Assembly: GCA_944349895.1 (NCBI GenBank)
Contig: CALVNQ010000007.1
Location: forward strand, 1 to 44,285
Direction of reading: 5' to 3'
Source: an uncultured Clostridia bacterium
GTDB taxonomy: Bacteria > Bacillota > Clostridia > Christensenellales > UBA1242
Length of the DNA: 44,285 nucleotides
The notes under the pieces are model-generated. The model did no database searches. It had not been told where the DNA came from and was given only the letters and a program-made list of their open reading frames with translations. A program made the translations under genes and the position numbers. Positions 1 through 12,300 of the stretch are shown here, in pieces. The first letter of the stretch is position 1. Each line of letters opens with the position of its first letter.

Positions 1-97
1 AATAACTTTGACTTAAATTGACTTTGGTCTATTTAATTCTTCTTACTATTCAATTTCCATTGTTCTCGCTAACTTAACATTCGAAGTCAGCATGGTA

Positions 98-127
98 ATT
101 CTAACATATAAAGATATGTTTTGTCAA
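98..127 (-). promoter_or_regulatory. Strong leftward promoter with palindromic spacer, firing off the left edge
   Basis: On the minus strand there is TTGACA (127-122), an 18-base spacer, and TAGAAT (103-98). The spacer and its borders form an inverted repeat, AACATAT-CTTT-ATATGTT (120-103), which could be an operator. The transcript would start near 91 and leave the window, so the gene it serves is not visible. No SD-preceded start is seen in positions 1-90. Confidence 0.5.
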
Positions 128-281
128 GATTTTTAATAAAAAAATTTAATTTTAGATAAGATTTATAAATATATTTTTAAAAAACTATTATTTTTTTAAA
201 ATTATTATGATTAACTTTTTATAAATTTATTTAACCCTGAAATTTATTTAAAAACAAGCCCGAACATTTATGTTGATAAAC
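128..281. other. AT-rich gap, nothing recognised
   Basis: This is non-coding, strongly AT-rich sequence between the left-edge promoter and the terminator of the giant gene. I see no ORF, RNA motif or repeat in it. Confidence 0.6.
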
Positions 282-310
282 AAAAAAAGATGCATAAGCA
301 TCTTTTTTTT
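282..310. terminator. Rho-independent terminator of the giant gene
   Basis: A GATGC-ATAA-GCATC hairpin is flanked by A and T runs on both sides, so it can work in either direction. It abuts the TAA stop of the giant leftward gene. Confidence 0.75.
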
Positions 311-3300
311 AGCCATTTGCAAGTTCTTCCAATTTTTTCTTTCTTCTCTTTCTTATTATTAATAATGTTATAAAGACAGTAGCAATAATAAACAGAACAA
401 CACCTACAATAATTAAAGCAACCATTAAGTCGTTAGTCTTGGAAATTATATTTACATTAGGCCCTAAATATCCGAACACGCCACCATTATTAGTCGAGCC
501 TTTATATCCATAAAGAACACTTACACCTGTTATTTCAAAATTGTTGTATTCAAAAGTTCCATTGAAAGGATTATCTTCCGTTCCGATAGGAGTCCAATAT
601 TTACCAGCCAAATCGATGTTGGACTGCAATCGATAATAAGCGCTTGCGAAACTTAAACTATTTTTAACATTAATCATATAGGCAAGATAGGAAAGATCAT
701 TTACTGAAGAGATTAAATATGGATTTTCCTCAGTTCCGGATCCTTTTAAGGAACTGTTTTCATCAACATGATTAATCCATAAATCTCTTTCATAATATAT
801 TTTTAATTCACATCTGTTATTAATTAAATTATTAGCAGATAGTGTCAAATAAATTTTATCGCCTGAAAGAGTATCGGTAATATCAGTATTATTAAACATA
901 ATCTTTTTAACTAGATAATTTTGTTTAGTTAAAATTTCAACTTCTAGTAAACTTCCAAGATATAGTTTAAATGTTTCCTCATTCTTGACTTGTACTTTAT
1001 CCCCATCAATATTAACATATTTTACAGAACCAATTAAACTTAATTCACTTTCATTTATAATGTCATTTAAGTAAACACTGATAGTTACATTGCATTTTTC
1101 TTGACTAATTTGAGGAGTGATTGTAATTGTACCAGAAACGGCATCTTTTATGTCGACTTTATAAGTATAGAACAATAAAGCATTTATAACTTGGCCACCA
1201 GACCAAACCAATTCGTAACCATCGTCTTTTTCAACATAGAAAATTATGTTGTCGCCCACCTTAGCTTTAAAAGGAACATCTGTTGAAACTATTTGGTTGT
1301 TGAGTCTAACTCTTGTAATCCTGCCATGGGAGTCATCATAATCTCCTATTACAATATTCATTTCTTGTCCTTCAAATTTGGCTGTAAAGCTTGAAACTGT
1401 TAAAGCATTCTCTCTGGAAGCTTCAATAGTTAATACCTCTGTTTTACCTATTTCCTCTCCCAAAGCATTAAACCAGCCAATAAACTTATATCCTGCAATA
1501 GGTTCAGCATATAAAGTTATATTTTTGTCGGTAGGAATAAAAGCCACATCTTCTATCTTTATTTCTAAATTATTTTCATCTGTATAGATGTAATAAGCAC
1601 TACCGCCAAAAGTACTTGATATTGAAACCTCAACATAATAAACGGCACAAATTTCAATCGTTGGGAAGTTATCATTAACTATTTTTTCAACATTTGAATC
1701 TGAAATTAAATCAATAGTTTGAGTGCCATATTCATCAAGTTTTGTTACCTGCCAATAAGCGAACTGATATCCATCATAATGAGGCGCTTTCAATCCAATT
1801 GTACTGCCGTAAAGAACTTCTACATAGAAAATGTCATCTTCCAAACTCCAAGAATTCGCACTATTCAGATTAGTTATAACTTTTTCTGCTGATATTCCTG
1901 ACCCTTCTCCTTTAAGTGAATCTGGGACTGCATCGATAGTGATTTGAGATTTATTTATTTTATAAGCTGCAAAAATTCTAAATTCATTAAGTATAGGGTC
2001 GAAATTCAAATCTTTGACATACTCGTTACCGTTCCAATAGTAACCGTTTGTATTCCAAACTTTTCCTACTCCTGATGCAGTAACGTATTGATAGCCAACA
2101 CCACCTATATAGTTATAAAAACCTATGAATTTATATCCGTTTTTGCTTGGCATGTCAATTCCGGAAACATCGAGCAAAGACCCTTGCTTTACATTTGAAA
2201 CAGTTCCAACAATTACTTCATCGCCATTATCATCAAAATCTATGAGCTTTATATTATAAGTTGAAGCAACCACTTTAATTTCAATATCTCCATAAGTTTC
2301 GTTCCCAGAATAAGTAATTGTAAATTTAAGACGGTAAGAATATCCTGTTGAAACTTCAGGCACCGATTTTTCAATATTTTCGATAACGCCTATTGAATTT
2401 ATAATCGTTCCCTGTTCAACAAAAGATATGCCGAATTTTACAGAAGCCGTGACGGAAATTGTTTTTCCGACTATTGCATCCACTGTAACATTTGAACTTT
2501 GATTTCCTGAAACAGAAACTCCAGAAGCGATATCGACATAAATGGATCCTGCATCAATTTGCCCACTATCGTCACTAAATTTAATATTAAATCTCGTTGA
2601 GTTAGCAACAAATCTAGCTGTATATGCGTAATGACCTTCATAAGCTGAATTTAATCCATATATTTGATAAATATAAACAGTATCATCATTTTCACTATCT
2701 TGGTAGATGAGATCAACGATACCACTGAACATGCCTTGTTTAGGATAAATGGAATCGAAAGTATATCCTGATTTAGCACTAATTTTTACATAAACACTTT
2801 CATCTGTTTTAATGGTGACAGTCGAAGTGTTCCCGGAATCAGGATTCACAACAAAGTCTTGACCATCAAACGTTCCCCATTGAACGGTACCATAATCTAA
2901 ACCGACAATAGAATCTTCAGTATATAATATTCCATTGATTGAAACTCCAGGCGTTATTTCAAATGTTAAAGTTCCAGGAATGAATTTAGCGATTAAGTTT
3001 AAGTTTGCATCATTCACAGTTACACTTATTTCTTCCTGGTCGCTATATAAGCTATCACCATTGTACCATCCTGCAAATGAATATCCATCATAAGGATTAG
3101 CAGAAAGCGCTAAAATCTCACCATAATAGTATTCTTGTACCAAATAAGATCCGTCTGCACTATCTGCGACAACATCTGAATCTAGTAAAACAAAACCTTT
3201 TCCTTCGCCTATTGACACTTTGACATTAAACAAACCAAATTCAAAGATAGCAGTTAATGTTCGGTTTTCGCTAACAGTATAAACATAAGTCAATTTATCA

Positions 3301-6300
3301 CTTACAAATGTAGCAGAACTATAATCTACTTTATTGTCATCATCAGCACTAAGAGCACCTTCAAACCAACCCACAAATCGATATGCTGATGCATCTGCAG
3401 GTTTTGAAGCCACAAAATTTACAACTGTAAGATAAGAAGCTGAAGAAGGCACTGTTGCTGTAAACCCTTGTTCATTTGTTAAATAACCGTTATTATCAAT
3501 TGTTATAACTGAAGCATTAAGGTTGTAAATGATTTTTGTTGCATTAACCGTAACATTAAACCCGTTTGTAAAATCAAAGAAAGTAAACGTCCCTGTTTCA
3601 ACATTTTGTGAATACGGTACCTCATCTGCGATTATATTTGAAAGCTTATAACCATATTCAAATATAGGTTTTATAATAAGATCAACGCCTGTTTGAACTT
3701 TTATAGCATTTACAGAGATCAGTTCTCCTCCTGAAACAACTTCAATGCCACTAACACCTTCTCCAAAAGAGAACGTTACATTATAACTTAAAGCAGAAGC
3801 TTCAAAAGTAAGAATCGGAGCACTTGTAAAGTTGGACAAAGTATAAACACTGTCAATATTAGTTACTTTACCCGAAGTAGTGCTATCAAATATAATTTCA
3901 TATCCAGCTTGAGCAGTTACGGTAATTTCTACTTCATCTCCTGTTTTCGCATTAAAAGTGAATCCTTTTTCGGTAGGGCTAGCCACAACAGGCACATCAT
4001 TAACCATAATCTGCACCGAAGCTTTCTCTATGACTAATGTCACTAAATGAGACATAGGCACAGTTGTAATGACAATTGATCCATTACCTATTAGATTTGA
4101 AACAGTAGCTTCAGTATACTGATTTGTATAGCTTAAATCAAATGCTTTTGGTTCAGATTCTTGCCAAGCATTTAATATTTCATATCCTGCATCAGGGGTA
4201 ACAGAAATGGTATATATCTCATCATTGCTTAATCTATAAACATTTCCACTAGGTGAAATAATGTTATCGGCACTGTCTTTTATTTGAATTGAAGCATGAG
4301 AAACTGAAACGGTAAAATTAAATACTCCTGCGCTCCACTGAGCAATCAAAGTTATATCTTGATCAAATGAGTATATAGAAGATTCAGTGTATACTTGCTC
4401 GCCATAATACCAACCAAGGAAACCATTCCCGTATTTTGTCGGAGTCTCTAGTTCTCCAATCTTCTGGCCAAACACCACATCTTTATCCTCAGGAACAGGA
4501 GTGCCTCCTTGAGAATCAAAAGTAATTGTATATGATTTACCTTCTAACACTGCTTCACCAGAAATCGAAATATCAGAAGTGAAATCAGGGTTTAATGCTA
4601 AAATCAAATCTTTTAATGTCATTTCTGAAGAAACCAGAATTGATTGCCCACCAACATTCCAGCTTACCAAATTATAACCTGTCACACTTACATCAGGCAA
4701 AAATTCTTTAGCTAATGTTTGTCCCAAATCAGCAAATGAAACTGTTCTTAAAGCTGTTTGATCACTTTGCATAGACCAATTACTATCGAACGTTATCGAA
4801 GCATTGCCAAAAGGATATAAGGAGTCTTTATCAACAGAAATATTAAAGGTTATGATTGCTGGCCTAAAATCAAGAGTTATAACTTCATTTTTGGAAATAT
4901 GTTCTACCAGTTTAGTGCTACTTAAAGCAACATAACCTGTTTTAGCAATAGAATTAATTGTTAAAGTATCCCAATAATTAAAGGTGTGAACATTTCCTAA
5001 GCTTTCACCAGGTGTTGGTTCTATAGTGTAACTACCTTGCTGATCATCTATAACAACTGTAACATCATATTTTTGGATCTCCCACTGCGCACTAATATTA
5101 GCAACTTTAGTATTTAAAGCTTGGTCAAGCATTATTGTTAAATTTTGAGAAGTTAGTTCTTCTGCTTTATCACCAAAAGTCCAATACTTAAATGTATACC
5201 CAGCTTTTATCGGTTTTGTTAAAGACTCAAAAATTTCTATAGAATTGTCAGAATCAAACGGATATTTAACGACAAATTGAGCTTGTCCTGTAGGTTTTAA
5301 ACCATCAACAAAAGAGACAGTGTTAAGATCAGCAATGATGGTAATGGTCGTGTTGGTTATAGAACCTGTCGCTGTATTATTAGTTAAAATATAGTTTGCA
5401 CTATCATCGCCAATAAGAATGAATTTAATACCGATCTTCTCGCCAGGCAATTCGCTATCATAATTACCTTGCGCATTAACAACATCTCCAGCCAAGATTG
5501 AAGAGATATACAAAGTCTGAATAACATCAGTTGTTTTATCATAAACTTTGGTAATTTCTTCTAGAACAGTTAAGCTGACGCTAATTTTATTTAAAGTAAT
5601 TGTAGTAGAATAATTCTCAATGTTAAAGTAGTTAGATGTGGCTGTTATATTAATGACATAACTGCCATTCCCGTAATTTAAATATCCTCCCTTTGAATAT
5701 GTAGCATCTTGAATGGTTATATCGAAATCAATATAAGCAACAACAGAACCGAAAGTATCAGCTACTGCATTGACAATTATATTAGACAAATCGTCTTGCT
5801 TAATTTCTCCGTATGTGAAATTAGTCCTATTTAAAGATATAACCACCTCTTTAGAGGATTTAATAATTTTGCCTAAGCCGGTCGAACTTGCAAGTTGATA
5901 ATTGTAAGCATATTCACCACTTATAGCTAAATTGCTAACTGAAACAGAATCTCCGACATTCGCTGTTGCGAAAACACCAGAAACTATAACAGATTCATTT
6001 TCTACTAAACCAGAAATTTGAACGGTGTGAGAATTGTTCTCTGTTGAAAAAATCAGGCTTTGATCAAATTCTTTTGTAATCTCGCTTAAGTAAAGAGTCT
6101 TCGGATTAACTTTAATAACTTCAGCGGAGTTTGAAAACTTGAATCCCACATTGAAATAAGAATCGCTTCCTTTTGCTACTATTTTATAAATTCCTATATC
6201 TTTAACATCTCTATCAATTTCAAATTCAAAATTATTTAAAATGTTTGAAATATCACTTATGTCATTTAATTGAGAACCATTATTCTCTTTAAAGTTAGTT

Positions 6301-9300
6301 AAACTGAAAGTTCCAAGGGTTTCACTTTCCTCTTTAACAGTTAAAATCCATGCGTTTTCAGAATTGTTATACTCTTTAGTTATCGATATATTTCTCAGAC
6401 CATCGTAGTCTAAGCTAATTTCATCACCAGAAATATCTGCTTGTAACAAAATCCCGTCAAAAGAAGAAATTTCAAATTTTTGATTTCCTGTTATAAGAGG
6501 AGTAACGTCATAATTTTTATTATCCCAACTTTCAACATGTAGATCATAATATCCAGCTGTTTCGCCTTTATCTCTTTCAAAGTCAACTTTAATTCTGTCT
6601 GTCCCAATACCGGTTAAAATAGTAGATAAAGTAGGATCAGCCTCGCCAAAAAGTTTGGTGATTTTAAAACTTTGTGGGATATCGATATCTTTTGCAGTAA
6701 TAGTAAGAGAAATGTTTAAAGTGCCAGACAAAGAATAAATATTTTGTGCACCATAATCATTACCAACATAATCGTAAAGACTTATTTGAATTGTATAAGT
6801 ACCGACATTCTTTATTTCGTAAACACTCTGACCTTTCAATTTTATATCAACAATAAGCACTTTATCTTTATTTGGCAAATTATTATTTTTTAACATTTGA
6901 GCCAGAGTTAAAGAAGATTGAGGCTCATTGTTTAAAGTCCAAGAAATTTCATAAGTATCTACAAAATTTTGATTATTATAAACAAGTGTATTCGTAGAGG
7001 AGTTAGTAATAACAATTTCATTCTTATTGAATTTAACTTCAAATCTTGCTTTATCTGAGATAACATCATTATAATTTAATTTAGAAGCAATTACTTCGAC
7101 TGCATATATTCCCGAACCCTGAACGGAAGTTATTAAATTGGAAATTTCAACCCAAGAACCCGATTCTTGCTTATACCATTTATAACTATAATCCACTTCT
7201 TCATTCTCATTTTCTATATTAACAAGACTTCTGAGATCATCTAAAGTTATATCGTCATCAACATAAGATTCAAAGTCGTTAGCAGAAATTATAGGTTTCG
7301 CAAGTTTATAATTCCCAGCTATTTGAATATATGGTTTTTCTACCATGGTAACAAGGCCAGCGTCTGAAATGGAAACATCTTCAGAAGTCCAATTTAATAA
7401 TTCGTAGGAACTAGCCACAGTATTGTTTAATACAAATTCTGAATCATTAAAATATACATAATAAGTTTCATTTAAAATATCTGAAGCATATCCCTTATCA
7501 GTTTTAGAAATCAAATCAACATAAGCCACATCGGTAAAAAGAGCATTGAAAGCTAAACTTTCACCTAAACCTTGCTGATTCAATTCAATGCTAACAGTTT
7601 GATTAACAGAGAATTTACCTAAATCTTTAAGGAGTTGTTTATATCCTTGCAGATCTAAATTATCAGTCCATTCGACCATTGAAACAAAATGTCTATATTG
7701 AACAGGAGTAAGACTACCTAAAGTCATAGTAACATTAGTAACATATTCTGTTGCATATAAATAAGGTGCTCTAGTGCCATTACCAGAAATTTGGAAAACA
7801 AATTCACCATTAAAATAATAAACATCTTGTTCAGGAACTATAGCAATATCCATAGCATTACCAGCCACATTAACTTCCACAGAAGTTAGCTGGATATTAT
7901 AATTACCACTATCAGATCCGGTTATGTTAGTTATAGTAATATCATCTCTTCCTGTGTTAGATTTAATCACCGAAGAGCCAAAGATGTAAGTGTTATAACT
8001 AGATTGAGCTAATATTTCGAAAGTGCCATCAATAAATAAACATAAATTGTTTAAATTTAGATTTTCAGCTAACAACCCTTCGGAAGAATCTACAACCTGA
8101 TAAGAACCATCTTCTTGGCGCTGAACGGTGTAATAATCATTTTCGTTGACATAAATTTTATAACTTGTAATTAATAATCCGCCATTAAAATAAGTATAAA
8201 TACCAGCTACAAAATCAGATGTTTCAACCGTCGCAACGATTTTTGTAAATTTAGATGAATTCTCAAATTTTTGTTCAATATTGAAAGAATAAGCTTGACC
8301 TTTTTCCACACCTTTGTTTTGAAGTAAAGGCAAAGAAGAGACAGTGGCATAAATATAAGGATAACTTACAATAGCATTTCCGAGAGTTTTATTATCGAAA
8401 TAAGCTTTACCTAAAATGATATAATAGTGACTGTTGATATAAGAAATATTATTGTAATTATTTATATCAAACGTTGCTTCATCAACCGGAGAAATTTCGA
8501 TGATAACATCATGAGGTCCCACATTCCCATCTAAATTAAAGCTATCAAAAACATTTTGATCTAACTGTGATTGAGTAGCAAACTTTCTACTAATTATTTT
8601 GAAATCGTTCGAATCTAAATTCGCAAATGCAAAATAACCTTCTGTAATTAGCTCGCTTCCATCGAAACTTTGCATAAGTTGGCTAGCCGATAAAACCAAA
8701 TCAAAGGCAATGTCGACCCAATCTTGATTTTCTGCTTTATCGAACTCAGTATAATCTGAAAGTTTATTGATAACATTTTCATCTAACTTAATAGAATCAT
8801 AAAAAGCAGAATTGTTTGTGTCGATTGACTTTAAATAATCTAAAAAGTCGTTATTGATTAGTAAGTAAGAGATAAACGGTTTTACGAAAGCATATTTTAA
8901 AGCATTTTCTCCTTTGTTTGATGCCCAAGCTAAAATATCATTATAAGAATTAGCTGATTTAATATATGATAAATAACCGTCTTGACCTTCTAACAATTCT
9001 AACACAGGCTCAGTTTGATCTACTAATTTATCAATAAAATCAAATAAAATATTATTTATTTCGGTTTCTGACAATGACAATTCAAGATTAGCTTTATTTA
9101 TTGTGGCACTAGCAAATGCTGAAATATTATAGTTATCAGTGCCAAAACCGGAGCAAGAAATCGATTTAGTGTCTTTTAAAGTATAAACGACTTTATAATA
9201 ACCACTTTGCGCAACATTAGATATGCCAGGCAAATAAATCAAGTTATCGGCAACAAACTCGGCATAAGAAGTGTTATTTTGAGAGTATAACCATGAATAT

Positions 9301-12300
9301 GAATCTATAGTAACGCCTAAATCTTTCGGCAAATTTGTAGAATCTGAATTTATTGAGTACTCAACCTCATTCACAGATAATTTAATATTGAAATCAAGTT
9401 GACTTGCATCGTTATAAGTTTTAGTAGAGTCTTGCATTGTCAAAGAATAAGAATCAGGATCAAATTCCCATTTAGCATAAATGGTAATTATAGGACCAGT
9501 GATATTTGTGAAATCAGCGCCCTCGAATGTTACATTGTTTAAAACTGTATCGTCATAAATTTGTTGTTTATATGTATAAGTTGTTCCGTCGCCAGTTGAA
9601 GTAGAGATAAGCCAGTGCCAAGAATCGATTATAAAGCCTTCTCTTGACACAAGGTCGTTAAAATCTGCAATTGAAACAATTTCATCAATTGAACTAAACT
9701 GTGTTCCATATTCCCACAGAACTTCAATTTCTCCACTTGTAGATGTGTCATGCGCAATTTGTCCTTGATTTGCATTTAAAATAATCTTATAGTTTTGCGT
9801 GCCCCAAACTGCATTCAAATAAACATCTTCAGTTGAGTTAAAAATAGTATCTGCGCTGTAATCACCCCAACTTACAAACGAATATCCGGTTTTTGTAATT
9901 GTTGGCAATTGTCCAACAGCTTTATCAAAAGTAACAACCTTATAATACTTGTTGTTTGAATCATCAAAAATCAAATTTTCAATGTCTAAGACTTCGGAAG
10001 TGTTTTGATTAAAATAAAGTTTATAAGTATTTGCTGTATAAGTTCTTTCAACTGTAATTGAATTTAATGGTAAATCATCTTGTGCTTTTAAAATATTAAC
10101 AATGCCGCTATAACTAGTGAAACTAATTTTATCGTTAGAAAGAGAACTATCAGAAACTTTATAGGTTTGATCACCTATTCTGAATGACCAACCTGAAGGG
10201 GTATAGCCAGGTTTAACAAAGTTGTTTTTTATTTGAGATATATCAACTCCCTCTCCTTCATAATAGAATAAGCTGTTAATATCTTCCCCAGAAGATCCTG
10301 TGCCTGCAACAAAGTTGACCTCAACAACTCCTTGCTCCCCGAGGTACTGAATAACATATTCGCCATTTCCAAAGATAAAAGCATTCAATTCGTCACTGGA
10401 AAAGAAAGAATTGTATCCTGTCCTTGATTCTCCAGCAGAATTAGTGACATTAAAATATTTGACATATTCAGTGTCTGATGCAGGGAACCCTTGTTCAGGA
10501 GTCCAAACACTTGCATCATAAATAACACCTTTGCCAAGGAAGTATCCAGAAACTGGAGTCACAGTGAAATTACCTTCACCTAAGTCTGAAAAAACATAAG
10601 TTACTGCAGAGTTATTAACATTGTTGATATTTTTGTTTAAAGTTGTGACATTTCCTTCACCATTTCCATCTTTATTAATAATAGATTTACCGTTCAAAAT
10701 TGTAACGGTAGCCGTCTTGCCTTTAACAACACCATAAATTTCTAGGTTTTGAGCAGGTCCATTCAATGAAAAAGATTGAGAAGTAGAAATTAAATCTCCA
10801 TTAGAATAATACCAACCAACGAATTCATAATATTGAGAAATCAAATCATAAGAAAAGTTTAAGCTGTCTCCAAAGCTATACGCATTTGTATTATTCTCAA
10901 AAGTAATAACTGAATCTATCTCTGTAACAGGCAAACCATTTATATCTTTAATTTCAGTAAAACTAGTACCATTTTGTGAGGCTTTACCAGATATACTAAA
11001 TTGAAATACTTTTTTAGTAAACTCTATCGAAAGATTAATAACAGCTTCTCCTGCGATATCACTTAATTGATATTCTCCATTATCTCCATTTAACTGAGCA
11101 CTACCGGAGCTTAAAAGAACAACACCAACATTATAATAAGCATTACCAGGGACAGAAATAGAGATTACGTCTGATATTGCCACATTTTCATAATTTTGGG
11201 AAGCTGTTCCACTTAACACAGTTTCACCTGAAGTAATTGTAAACGTAGGTTTTTCTGCGCCTTCAGGCAACGCATCTGCATTATATGTAACATTCAAAGA
11301 GAAAGCTTTTGCTCTAGCAATCACCTTTAAGTTGGAGTTTTCTCCAAATGTCTCAACATTTACTGTAAAAGTAACAACATTCCCAGAAACAACCGGATCA
11401 GAAACCAATGTGAAATTATTTGCATTGTAACCGAAATATTCATAACCCGATTGCACTGTGAAAACGATATCAAATGTTTCTCCTATTTTTGTCTTAATAA
11501 TTCCATTTTCTAAAGTTGTATCTACAGAATTCCCTTGCAATTCAACCAAACAATTATCAGCTTCAACCGTTAAAGATATTTCATCTCTTTCAATTTCTAT
11601 GCTTATGACATCTGCGCTATCAAGCAATCCCGAAATATTCACAGTATACTCTCCGTTGTCCCCTTTTTCAAAAGAGGCTGTGCCGTTTGGAGAACAAGAA
11701 GCAGAACTAACTTTATAACCTGCATCGAGCTTAAATGTTAAAACTAATTCCTGATCAGCGATAGCTTTAAAAGTGTATTTACCTTCTTGTCCATCTTGAT
11801 TTATAGTTAATTCCGGAGCTTGAGCTGGCTCACCATTTTTATATGTAATATTTAAATCACGAACGGCCGATAATTGAGCTTGCAAATCATTAGTATTTTT
11901 AAATTGGATCACAGTATTTGTAGGACCTGCCAACCAATCAGAATACAATACAACCGAAACAACACTTTCATCTCCATCCCAAGCACAAACTGTTTCCCCA
12001 TTATGAAAGGAAGAAGTCACTGTTTTATCCCAAGTTTCATTAAATGACACTTCGGCTGAATAGTATACCGTTTCGCTCCCATCAGTTTCATCAATTTCAT
12101 AAAGTTTAATTAGATCATAACCCTCACGAACAATTAAATCAATAACATTATCCCAACTTTCATTATATAAAACATCATTTAAGGATGCAACACTAACATC
12201 ACCCCCCTGTGCTTTTCTCAATACTGTTATGTTATAAGCCAAGTCTTTCCAATCGGTTTCGACATAAAGCACATCTTTGCTTGACGAAACATGAAATTGA

